A stretch of 64,000 nucleotides of DNA. Source: Lasiodiplodia sp. COLG20. Its lineage: Eukaryota > Ascomycota > Dothideomycetes > Botryosphaeriales > Botryosphaeriaceae. The stretch lies in NCBI GenBank assembly GCA_009801085.1, contig VNWV01000005.1, forward strand, positions 1,426,001 to 1,490,000, in the 5' to 3' direction. Below are positions 23,386 to 33,028 of the stretch, piece after piece. Within the stretch, counting starts at the first letter, position 1; every line of letters begins with the position of its first letter. The notes beneath the pieces are model-generated. The model saw nothing but the letters and a program-made list of their open reading frames with translations. It had not been told where the DNA came from and made no database searches. Position numbers and translations under genes: made by a program.

Positions 23386-24874
23386 CGCAAAGATCCTCAT
23401 CTGGCAGCTTGCCTGCCGGATTCGGTCCCACCCAATTCTCCGTAAAGGGTGATCAAGGACAATCAACCGTGTTCATGACGTTCAAGACCAAGAAGAGCTA
23501 CCTGAGGACCTTGGTATCCTGTGACAATGTCGACTTCCCTCTAGATCACGGCTGGGCAACCATGACGTGTGCGGTGACAGTCGGCAACAGCCACTGTAGT
23601 CTTGGATTCTTCATCCATGGAGTCTCAACTGCCAATTGCAACGGAACAACGGACTCTGCCACCGACGTGTTTTTGCTCGCCTGCCTGGACAACGATGTCG
23701 ATCGCGTAGTGGCTCTACGAGAAGAGCATCGCATTCCTGCCGTCTTTGCTGATATCACAGCTCTGAATGGCCCGGAAGGCTACTCGATTCGCGTCTCTCG
23801 AGGCGACACGGACTTTCTGGTATTGAGGTTCGGTGGACTCACTGAGCATGGAAACAACCGATCCCACTGCCTGGTAGACCGCTCAGCAGACGTCAACATA
23901 GCCGCCAGGGAAATAGTCCGGGCGCTTAGGGCCTTCAAGAGAAAGTCGCCATACGCCCCGGATCTGGTTCTCGTCAACGAGTTTCTCAAAGAAGCCTTTT
24001 TGCATGCCGTCGCCGCCGCGACTGCTCAATTGTCGACAACGCTCGGGAAGAGTATTCCTTCCTCACAGGCCGTCCCACTTAGGTTGACCAAGGCCGAGGA
24101 CGCTGGAGAATGCTCCTGCAAGGACTTGTCTGCTTTGGTGATAGCAGACTTCCATGACAGGTGATTTTGGCCCATTCAGCGAGTACGATGAGGTCACTGA
24201 CTTCTTTCCCCGTAGGTCTTCCCCTGCCCTCCTCGACAAGAACTCTGGGCCCAACTTTGTCATCGCTGCGGTGCGCAGCTTAACCGATGCAACAATTTTC
24301 CTGAGTCAGTTGTAAGTTCAACCCGTATGAAGCGCATTAAGCTTCTGGCTGATAGACCTCTAGTCCAACTTTACTCGCGGCCTACCATTTCCGTCAGCCT
24401 TCTGTTGCGAAATTTATTAGCCAGCAAATCAATTCCCGTGTGAGCTTCATCAACCACATTCCGTTGAATGTACTTGGTAAGTGGTGACGCCCAATCCTCG
24501 TTGAAGATGATAAAGAGAACTAACTTCTTACAACAGTCGGGCCCGCAGCGCCGTTGCATCACCCGTTTCCTCCATCCATGCGCTATGTACCGAGCATGAT
24601 GTCCATCTCGCATGTGGAGATCATTGATTCCAGGGTCAACGCCAAGTACTCGCTCATCCAATCAGCTATCGAGTCCGGAGATGCCAAAGTTCTTGAGCAA
24701 GGACTAACGCCATTGAAGCCCACTGGCCAACCAAGTGGAACAAGCTTTAGCCTTTTCGATCAAGGCATACTCACCGGTGCCATCTTCCTTGTTCTCCCAG
24801 CCATTACATCGTTCAGCTTTCTGTCATATGTTGCGGCATGTCATCTGTGTAGGCTGTTTTCAAGTTTATATTAA
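23352..24874 (+). pseudogene. Atypical aldehyde-dehydrogenase-like gene, 5'-truncated
   Basis: Open frame with exons (from about 23352) to 24160, 24216-24311, 24364-24476 and 24537-24874, all with canonical splice ends and a kept frame. The first ATG in frame is at 23,475, which gives 410 aa; the frame is open from about 23,352. The middle block DRSADVNIAAREIVRA followed by PYAPDLVLVNEFL, and the end block LLAAYHF, SVAKFISQQIN, FINHIP, resemble the catalytic and C-terminal parts of ALDH-fold proteins. The N-terminal cofactor half is short. Where ALDHs carry the catalytic Cys, this protein reads KRKSPYAP with no Cys. The C-terminal end has one hydrophobic, membrane-like segment. It begins within or directly after the last exon of the monooxygenase, leaving no room for a promoter. 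Either a truncated remnant or a non-catalytic homolog; the family call is from pattern memory. Confidence 0.55.
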
Positions 24875-25052
24875 GATTAAAGACAGAAATCCAAGACCTC
24901 TTTCGTTTATTATATTGCAATATTGTAATAATTTTCCCGACGACTTGATTTTCCGAGCACTTTCAGGAAATAGATTACGTTCAGTCATCCAGTTCGCAGA
25001 AATCACCTGACCATTTTGATCTAAAGCACAACTTTATTGACATGGCTAATAC

Positions 25053-25974
25053 TCAGTGAGGCGTGGTATCGTTGAATGGAATATCATCAACACTAACAAT
25101 CTCCCCAGTCTTGCATCCGTATAAGCGAGCAACCTGGAGACCCATATCTTGTGCAAGTCGGGCATCTTCCATGGGGCCCCCGTGTCTCAAAACACCTCTG
25201 GTGTGCCACATTGCTTGTACCGGACAATTGGAGCAGATCAGGGCCGCGGCGTTGCATATTTGCGTTTCGACGCTGTTGAGGATGGCATCTTCACTGATCC
25301 ACCATTCGTAGATGAACTCCAATCACCGAGATCTTCTCAATTTGTTCAGTCAACTAAGATCCCATAATGTACTGCAGCAGGGGTCTACTCACACAGATCT
25401 GGGTGGTACTTGAAGTTCCTCTCTCTGTTTTCGCGGGCTGCATCCGGAGTCCATATGACATCAAAGTATTTTCGGGCCGCCTCTCCACGCTTTATCTTCG
25501 AAGATGGGCTCCCTATCGATTCGTATCTTGCGAGCACATGCAAATCAGCTGTGAACGTCTGAGGCATTCCACCACGTACCTAGGACCGTAGTGGTCTATT
25601 TGATCGTCTGTCAAGGTTGCAAAGAGCGGAATCAGCGCCTGGAGAGACTTTGGAATCCCATAGAGCACACTGGTCTTGAGAATAGCCTCATTCAGTCTTC
25701 TCTGCACCAATTTCTCCAACTCCAACGGAAGCCCATAGGTTGCCATGCGGTACAGCTCTGGAACGTCGGATCCAGCGCCGGAGGCAGCCAAAGCTGCTGC
25801 CTTCAAGCAGTAGCATTTAGCAACAATCACGCAAGAACCGATTCGATGACTAACTGCAACAATGGGCCAGCGGGCCTTGAGTATGTTTCTCTCCTGGTCG
25901 TGCGAGCGGAATTGAGAAAGAATCTCTCGGAGTGCCATGTTTCTTGTGGCACAGAATCTTTCTGACTTGACCAT
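25053..25974 (-). pseudogene. Carboxymuconolactone decarboxylase/AhpD-like gene with an unspliceable exon junction
   Basis: Three coding blocks on the minus strand: about 25974-25580, 25526-25393 and about 25316-25053. The first junction (intron 25527-25579) splices cleanly and restores HYGPRYESIG. Block one may hold a further 54-bp intron before AAALAASGAGSDVP. Block three shows IYEWWISEDAIL and a CSNCPVQAMWHTRG segment with a CxxC pair and nearby His, as in AhpD/CMD-fold proteins. The second junction has a phase-1 donor (CTGT then GTGAGT) but a phase-0 acceptor at the ATTGGAG before TTCATC. Joined, this reads into TGA, and unspliced it stops at TAG. Only splicing to a later acceptor keeps frame, and that deletes the conserved IYEWWIS. 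The start at 25,974 is 160 bp from the divergent hydrolase start. Confidence 0.6.
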
Positions 25975-26134
25975 ACTAAATAAAGCCGAGTTCGGTGGCG
26001 GTACCAGGTTTCCGAGCGGATTTTATGTTGCCGAAGTGGGCCACGGGTGTTGGCGGGGGCGGGCAGCCGGACTGTAGAGGATTTACTTCAAGTGAGACGG
26101 CCGCCGCATTACACGGCCGAGTACATTCGACGAC
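25975..26134. promoter_or_regulatory. Short divergent promoter
   Basis: 160 bp between the start codons of the CMD-like gene and the plus-strand hydrolase. The two may have been co-regulated. No clear TATA box seen. Confidence 0.35.
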
Positions 26135-27202
26135 ATGGCTCACGAAATTGGAGGCGTAGAGGTGGACTTTGTCCCATCCAACCGTGACTTCCATCATTGG
26201 TGGATCGAATTCGAGCCTTCTCAGCGCACATTGCCAGCAGGATGGAAGCGTGAGCCCGACAGACTTGCCCTGCGCGAGGAATTACTGTGGGACAAGGACG
26301 TTCCGATCCCCATGCGGGATGGGAATGTGCTGCGTGCGGATGTTTTCCGACCGGCAAACCGTCGCCACGAGACCCTCCCTGCTTTGCTGGCCTGGAGCCC
26401 GTACGGCAAGACCGGATCTGGTGCGTTCATCCGCGACTTTGCAGTCAGATACTTACTGAGTGGATACCGCAGGCCACCACCAGACCAGCGAGTTCACGTG
26501 GCTGGGTGTACCCAAAGAATCCCTCAGCGGCCTCGAGAAAGTTGAAGCTCCTGATCCGGCCGAATGGTGTCCGAGGGGCTACGCAATCGTCCAACCCGAC
26601 GCTCGCGGCTGCTACCATTCCGAGGGAGACATATTCGTCTTTGGAACGCAAGAAGGCCGCGATGGCTACGATACCGTGGAGTGGATCGCCCAGCAGTCTT
26701 GGTCGAATGGAGCGGTGGCTCTGGTAGGAAACTCGTGGCTCGCGATTTCCCAGTGGTGAGCACAGGGTGCCGTTCGTCGTTTCACTTGGGCTTACTCGTC
26801 CACAGGTTCATTGCGGCCGAGCGTCCGCCGTCTTTGAAGGCGATTGCTCCCTGGGAGGGCATTGGCGACTTTTATCGCGAGAGCATCTGCCGCGGGGGCA
26901 TTCCAAACTACCGCCTACCGAAATGCACCTTGTGCATGCCACGATTCCTGTCCTCCACCGGCGGCGGCTTTGCATGCTTGAACTTAGGCACAAGTGGATA
27001 CTGGCCACTGACTTGGACCCGCAAGCTTTGCCCCTCGTCAAATTCGATCCCCATGGCCCAGAGACCAATTTCAAGCTCGACTATCTCGCCCCTGGGTACC
27101 TTCTGCACATTACTGTGCGTGTGGAACGGGTACTGCGGATGGATCGATTTGGAACGGTCAATCTCCCGATGGGATGCACGAAGCACGCCAAGGGGCCCGT
27201 AG
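26135..27202 (+). pseudogene. CocE/S15-type hydrolase truncated after the nucleophile domain, with an antisense-derived tail
   Basis: Exons 26135-26420, 26473-26755 and 26806-27202, with 50-52-bp introns and a kept frame. The first 225 or so residues closely parallel the minus-strand hydrolase at 26,908-28,593: LPAGW, RDGNVL, WSPYGK, GLEKVEAPDPAE, PRGYA, GTQEG, then the nucleophile elbow GNSWLA and PPSLKAIAPWE. After YRESICRGGIPN (about 26,908) homology ends. The frame then runs through the antisense of the neighbouring gene until a stop at 27,200-27,202. The cap and C-terminal jelly-roll domains, which supply the rest of the active site, are absent, so an active enzyme is unlikely. The truncation point coincides with the end of the paralog. 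Confidence 0.82.
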
Positions 27203-28593
27203 TAGATGAGAAGGTTGGAAAGCTCCGAGGCGGGGATGTCGGCCATCTTCTTGTATGGAGCAGCGTGCCACGGGATGTTGAGGTTGTGCATTTCCCTGCC
27301 CTCGTTGTCGAGCTTGCGGATGAGGACGTAGACGACCAGATCATCCAGGTCGTCGCACGAGACATGAATGACTGCTCTCGGGAGGCCGACGAGGCGTGTC
27401 TTGCGGTTGAACTTGAGGCTGAAGCTGGCAAAGTCGGCTGACTTTGTCGTGTTTTCTGAATCGTACGCCACGACGCTATCGTTCTCGGGCAGCTGGTCGC
27501 TGAGGCGACTGCCAGAAGTGAAGTAGTACGTCTTGTACTGGGTGCGCGGAATTGGATAGGAATCCTCGACGACCGGGTAGATGGGATCGTCGTCTCCGAA
27601 CCTCAGGATGCACGACCGGACCTTGGGGGTCCTCTCCCAGCCGTTGTCTTCGCCCTTGAGATATTTTCCGAAAAACCGAGAAAGCTCCTCGCGAGACTCT
27701 GGCACAGCCCACAGATCGTACCATTCCTGGTAGGGATCCCAGCGGAGCCACTTGTCTTCGGTGCCGAGCTCGAGCCAGCCGCGGATCGAGCCCATGGTGT
27801 GCACGAAAGTGGAGTAGGAGGCGACGATGTAGGCGGGGACTTTGATCTTCTGCATGTCCGCACGCTTGTCCTCCCAGTAGGGGTTCATGGTGTTTGAGCG
27901 GCGGTACATCTCGCGAAAGTCTTCCAGACCGTGGCGTCCGCGGACAAACTGCTCTCGATAGAGATCCCCGCATGCCTCCCACGGCGCGATGGCCTTGAGG
28001 GACGGAGGCTGCTGCGCGGCGATGAACCATTGCACGATGCCCAGGTGCGAATTGCCGGCGAGGCCGACGTTCCCGTTGCACCAGTCCATCTTGGCCAGCT
28101 CTTCGATGACGTCGTGGCCGTCCTCACCCTCTTGCGTGCCCATGATGACGATGGACCCATCCGAGTCCCCGGCTCCGCGCGCGTCGACGTTGACGACGGC
28201 GAACCCACGCGGCACGTACTCAGCTGGGTCGGGGCCTTCGAAGCGCTCCAGGCCGCTCAAACAGCCTTCAGGAACCCCCACGCCCCACGGGATCCGCTTC
28301 ATCATGCTGATGCCGTTGTGTTTCTTACCGAAGGGGCTCCAGCACACAATGGCAGGCACTTTCTCTGAGTGCGCGGGCCGGTAGATGTCGCAGTACAAGG
28401 CACATCCGTCCCGTACCTTTACTGCCACATCGTGCTCGACAACCATGGCTTCAGACAAGGCGCGCGAATTGAAGCCGTTCCACCCGGCTGGGAGGAGCTC
28501 GGTGCGTGGCCTGAGGCCTTGGTAGCCATTGTGGCCAACGGCCGGCGGCTCGATTTCTTGGATGGCGATTTGGTAAGGCTGGTCGTAAGGCAT
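26908..28593 (-). CDS. CocE/NonD-family (peptidase S15-like) serine hydrolase, apparently clipped at its C terminus
   Basis: Single open frame of 561 aa. The alpha/beta-hydrolase N-terminal half contains the elbow GNSHLG (Ser nucleophile) and PPSLKAIAPWEACGDLYRE. A helical cap region and a beta-rich C-terminal domain (from about residue 350) follow, as in cocaine-esterase and X-Pro dipeptidyl-peptidase relatives. Such enzymes cleave ester or amide bonds; the substrate is unknown. The protein ends NRGMHKVHFGRR. Relatives usually continue HxGGKYDSxLxxP for another 10-20 residues, so the very end seems lost at the same junction that truncates the plus-strand paralog. The core is complete and it may still be active. 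It shares a 216-bp promoter region with the divergent dioxygenase gene. Confidence 0.85.
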   Translation of the reverse strand: MPYDQPYQIAIQEIEPPAVGHNGYQGLRPRTELLPAGWNGFNSRALSEAMVVEHDVAVKVRDGCALYCDIYRPAHSEKVPAIVCWSPFGKKHNGISMMKRIPWGVGVPEGCLSGLERFEGPDPAEYVPRGFAVVNVDARGAGDSDGSIVIMGTQEGEDGHDVIEELAKMDWCNGNVGLAGNSHLGIVQWFIAAQQPPSLKAIAPWEACGDLYREQFVRGRHGLEDFREMYRRSNTMNPYWEDKRADMQKIKVPAYIVASYSTFVHTMGSIRGWLELGTEDKWLRWDPYQEWYDLWAVPESREELSRFFGKYLKGEDNGWERTPKVRSCILRFGDDDPIYPVVEDSYPIPRTQYKTYYFTSGSRLSDQLPENDSVVAYDSENTTKSADFASFSLKFNRKTRLVGLPRAVIHVSCDDLDDLVVYVLIRKLDNEGREMHNLNIPWHAAPYKKMADIPASELSNLLIYYGPLGVLRASHREIDRSKSIHPQYPFHTHSNVQKVPRGEIVELEIGLWAMGIEFDEGQSLRVQVSGQYPLVPKFKHAKPPPVEDRNRGMHKVHFGRR

Positions 28594-28809
28594 GTTGGTG
28601 GTTTGGTCCAGGTTCCTATTGGTGTGAGGTTGATATGAATACCAAGAGTACGGGTATCGGTGGAGGCGGGGGCTCTTCAGATATCCGATCCGACGAACTT
28701 CAGTTTACTTTATTTATCGAAGCGCTGAATACTTATATGACCAAGAGTGATTCGCCTGGAGTTCGTCGTGCCTCGACTCTCTTCTTTCCACTCCCTCTGC
28801 ACAGTTATC
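28594..28809. promoter_or_regulatory. Divergent promoter between hydrolase and dioxygenase genes
   Basis: 216 bp with start codons pointing outwards, suggesting shared control. No confident motif seen. Confidence 0.3.
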
Positions 28810-29796
28810 ATGGCCACCCTGACCGAGACAGCTCCGATGCCGGTGACCAGCATCCCTGCGGGCAAATCTCTTGACGAATCGGCCACGTAGACCTTTGGTG
28901 ACTGGCGTGATGACTTTTTCCGCGATGGGTACGTTGTCCTCAAAAATGTCATTCCCCGAGAGCGGGCGCTGCAGTACAAACAAAAAGCATTGGATTGGCT
29001 GAGCTCGTTCAACAACGGCTTCGACATCAACGACCGCAGCACGTGGACCAGCAAGCATCTCCCGCAAAGCTTCAAGGCTGGCATGTACCTCCACTATTGC
29101 GCCGCTCACGAAAAGTACGTCCTGGACGCTTTCGCCAAGATCTGGGGCACGGAAGAGCTGCTGGTCTCGTTTGATACGGTCAACATCACTCTTCCTGGTC
29201 GTACCGATGTGACCTGGTCCCCCTGGCCTCACGTCGACCAAGCGCCGGAGCGCAGGGGCCTGTCGTGCGTTCAAGGAATCATCAACTTGAGCCAGGCCGG
29301 GCCCGAGGACGGCGGTCTCCTCCTCATGAAGGGCTCTTCCAAACTCTTTGACAAATTCTTCGGCCTCAACCCTCCCGACCGCACTCAAGGGATCGGTGCC
29401 AAGCACTGCGACTTCTATCACTTCAAGGATCATCACGTCAAGTGGTACGAGGAGCAGGGCTGCGAGCTCATCAAAGTGTGTGCTGAGGCTGGCGATCTCA
29501 TCCTGTGGGATTCGCGCTCGATGCACTACGCCGAGTTTCCTCGCAGCGAGACTGTCCGCACCATCATCTACGCCTGCTACACCCCAGCCGCATTCGCCAC
29601 CGAGGAAGATCGCGAGAGGAAGGCAGAGCTGTTCAGGCGTTGAGAGACAACCACCCACTGGCCTCATATCAACATTCATGGCCACGGCAAGGCAATGGTC
29701 GATGACAGCATCGACCCTTTGGAGCGCCAGGAGCCGTTGGAGAAGCCTGAGATGACGGAGAAGTTGCTGAAGCTTGCTGGGGTGGTAAAGTACTAG
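28810..29796 (+). pseudogene. Phytanoyl-CoA dioxygenase (PhyH)-like gene with two in-frame stops
   Basis: Fe(II)/2-oxoglutarate dioxygenase fold. The metal ligands HVD (in PWPHVDQAP) and a distal His (SRSMHYAE) followed by Arg are visible, as are TFGDWRDDFFRDGYVVLKN near the N terminus and GLLLMKGSSKLF. Reading from the ATG at 28,810, TAG occurs in frame at 28,888-28,890 just before TFGDW. TGA occurs at 29,641-29,643, after which the same frame continues THWPHINIHGHGKAM and on to LLKLAGVVKY before TAG at 29,794. The first stop might be hidden in a 48-bp intron (28,843-28,890, GTGACC...CGTAG), which keeps phase. The second has no such escape and removes about 50 C-terminal residues. The central catalytic part is intact, so a shortened protein (about 250 aa) is possible. 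Confidence 0.72.
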
Positions 29797-30701
29797 CATG
29801 ATCTGTTGTCAATCGCTTTCCAATAGCATCTCTCGACTTGAAAAGTTCGCAAGCGTGCTGTGTGAGCATATTTTCAGCCGTACGTATTGTAAAGTGCTCG
29901 CTCGTTTAATACTCTTCTGCGCTCAAACTGCCCCCAGTGCTATCCATATCCGGACCCTTCCAGATAGGCACCTGAAACTGCCAGAGCGCGTCGTCGTCAT
30001 ATCTTGACCGGTGGGGAAATCGTTGGCATAGAGGGATGAAACAAGCCATCCACCTCCTCAAAGGCACGCGAAGTAGGTAGCAGACTGCAGCAGCTCTCTA
30101 ATCTGACCGATAGCTCTGGTACCATTCAATGCCGATGTTTGGAAGGCCCGAAGAATTGTTGGCGTTGTTGAATTTGGTCTACGCCGGGTAAGTTTCCCGC
30201 GCGCGTCCACGTCGCAGGACATTGAAAATTGCCGGAGAAGTTGAAGCTGAAAAGTCAAGGGCATAAAGCTATTCGTACTAAGGTTAAGTAATTAGTATGT
30301 AGAGGTTAATACACATTCATTTAGAAATACTAAAGTAATAGATGATCCGTTACAAAGCGAGGTTCTCCAATGTTGAAGAGAAGATTGGCTAGAATGCTAT
30401 GTCAAGAAGAAACTCTAACACGAAGAAGTCGACGACTTTCACGGAAAATATTCACTCCATGTCACTACTTTTTAGAGCGTGGTTTTGTGACGTTCCTTAT
30501 CTAGTAAAGGCTCCGACATCAGAAGTGGGGAGCAAGGCGCGGATCATCCCCAGGTTTACCTATCGTCGCAACAAGCTTCGGAGATGCGCGTTGCGATAAG
30601 CATTGCCAGCTCATCCACAAGCAAAAGCCAAGATGCCCCTCTTCATGGCACAGTGACCATCACTCAGCGTTCTCTCATTGCTTCTGTGATACTTTGGCTC
30701 G
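29797..30701. other. Intergenic region without a gene
   Basis: About 900 bp. Only short chance frames. It contains the promoter of the permease. No repeat or RNA gene recognised. Confidence 0.5.
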
Positions 30702-32367
30702 ATGGCGGAGAAAATGGCAGATTCGAAGACGGTCGAGCCGGTGGTAGCAGCCGCTGGTGATGGCGGAGAAGGCAAAACGATTCTCGCGACGCCGAATGGA
30801 AATGTGATGGACGACGGGCTTCAGCGAGGACTGAAGAAGAGACACTTGCAGATGATCGCTCTGGGCGGCGTAATTGGGCAAGTACAGTCCTTCACTCGCA
30901 ACATCACTTCTGACGAGCAGCAGACCGAGCATATGGTACGGCACCGGCTACGCGCTCTCGTACTCGGGCCCCGTCGGAGCACTCATCTGCTTCCTCATCG
31001 TCGGCATCGACGTCTTTTTCGTGATGCAGTCGCTCGGCGAGATGTGCACCATGTACCCGACGCCGGGGGCCTTCACCGAGATGGCGGGCCGGTTCCTGGA
31101 CCCGGCCTTCGCCTTCGCGCTGGGGTGGAACTACTACTACCTGTGGATCTCCAACCTCTCCAACGAGTACAACGGACTCAGCATCGTGCTCGGGCTCTGG
31201 AAGCAAGCGCACGTGCCGTCGTACGGCTGGATCCTGCTCGGCTGGGCCTTCTTCCAGTGCACGGCGCTGCTGCCCGTCACGGCGTACGGCGAGATGGAGT
31301 TCTGGTTCGCGTCGTGGAAGGTGCTGTGCGTGTTTGGCGGCTTCGTCGTGGCCATCCTGCTCAACACGGGCGCCGTCAGCGACGGCACGGGCTACATCGG
31401 CTTCCGCTTCTGGCGCGACCCGGGCCCGTTCGCGCACGGCATCGGCGGCTTCGCGCGCACGCTCGTGCTGGCGGCCGTGTACTACTGCGGCACGGAAATG
31501 GTGGCGGTGACGGCGGGCGAGAGCAGGGCGCCCAAGCGCGACCTGCCCGCCGCCATCCGCCAGTCGTTCGCGCGCATCTTCGTCGTCTTCCTCGGCATGG
31601 TCTTCTTCGCCTCGCTCATCTGCCCCGCCGACGACCCGTCGTTCCTGACGGCCGAGTCCAAGTCGGGCCTCTCGCCGTGGACCATCGCCCTCGTGCGCGC
31701 CGGCTGGGCTGGCGCCGGCAACCTGGTCAACGTCGTCATCCTGACGGCGAACCTGTCGGCCATAAACAGCAGCATCTACATCGCCTCGCGCACCCTGCTG
31801 TCGCTCGCGAAGCTGGGACGCGCCCCGGCCTTCTTCGCCGCCACCACGCCGAGGGGCGTGCCCGTCCGCGCTGTCGTGTTTTCGAACACGCTGGGCCTGA
31901 TCTCGTTGATGAACGTCGGCACCACGGCCGGCCAGGTCTTCTCGTACCTGGTCACCATCTCTGGTGCTGCCACCTTCGTCGCCTGGGCTGCTATTGGCGT
32001 CATGCATGTGCGCTTCCGCCGTGCGTGGGTGCGCCAGGGACGCTCGGTCGAGGACTTGCCGTTCCGCGCGCTGTGGTATCCGTGGGGCGCCGTGTTTGTC
32101 GCTGTGATAAATGTGTTTTTCGTGCTGATTCAGGGCTATCAGACCCTGAGCCCTTTCGAGGCGGCCGACTTTGTCGTGGCCTATGTGGTGATTGTGGTTT
32201 TTGTGGTACTGGCTGTAGCGTGGAAGGTTGGCAAGGGGACGAGGTGGGTGAGGTTGGACGAGATGGATCTGGTCAGTGGGACGCGGGAAGATTTACCGGG
32301 GTTGAGCGATGTCGAGGAAAAGAAGGCGGGGTTGTTGCTCAAAACGAGGAGGTTTTTCTTTGCGTAA
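30702..32367 (+). CDS. Amino acid permease (APC superfamily, fungal AAP type)
   Basis: 539 aa in two exons, 30702-30877 and 30924-32367. The intron is a GC-AG intron: GG|GCAAGT...GCAGCAG|ACCG. It is the only joint that rebuilds the conserved GGVIGPSIWYGTG start of TM1. The N-terminal tail is cytosolic and acidic. About twelve hydrophobic segments follow, including LSYSGPVGALICFLIVG, MGEM-type loops (SLGEMCTMYPTPGAFTEMAGRF) and ALGWNYYYLW, all typical of yeast-type amino acid permeases at the plasma membrane. Length and motifs are complete. Its place next to hydrolase and oxidase genes suggests uptake of an amino acid or amine-containing substrate (inference). Confidence 0.9.
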
Positions 32368-33028
32368 GAAGATGCGAGGTTATCGAAATAGATGGCATTG
32401 TGATATTGGCGATGCGCATTTACGAAGAAATCCTACCTCCGAGCAGCCCATTATTTTCCATTCAGCCATGAATTTAAGCAGAGAATGACTTGTTGGACAT
32501 CAATAGCGACAAGTCCCGTGAAACTCTTTCTGTCCTAGCAAATGGTTTTCCTTCAACAAAACAGTCCACATTCTAAAAGGCGTACTTGAGGCGATGAAGT
32601 GGCGAAGTGTTGTTAGTAGCTGCCCCTGATTCGTCAAGCTGTGGGTGGTTGGTGCGCTGCCTTATACAGCCCTCATCCCCGTCGCTCATAAACTCAGCCA
32701 CCGAGGTCGTCAACTTTTGCTTTAAGCCACCGGCCAGTCACTCCAGCCGGCCACGGAACAGAATGATTCCGTGGAATACACCGCTCTGAATCCCAAAAAT
32801 AAGCTGCGATCAGCAGGTTTACGACAATCATTTCTTAACCGATAGTGAAGCGAATCCTCCGCCCACTTTTTGGCTTAAACAACAACATTGGCCCCCAAAT
32901 TGGCATGCACGTATACATCATGGCTGATTGCGCCCCGGGTGTGACTCTTTCCTCATCATCGCTGTACTCCCTTGAGCTGATGTGCCGCCAAGTCCGACTC
33001 AACGTACAGCCGAGTCGAGCTGCACGAC
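32368..33028. other. Intergenic region without a gene
   Basis: About 660 bp with no supported coding frame. It presumably holds the permease terminator and the promoter of the next gene. Confidence 0.45.

Noticed and set aside
27931..28384. Plus-strand frames of 131-145 codons
   Set aside because: Shadows of the intact minus-strand hydrolase.
28714..29799. 361-codon minus-strand frame
   Set aside because: Exact antisense of the PhyH-like gene, which has recognisable metal ligands on the plus strand.
30904..32007. 367-codon minus-strand frame
   Set aside because: Antisense of the amino acid permease; Arg/His/Glu-rich shadow.
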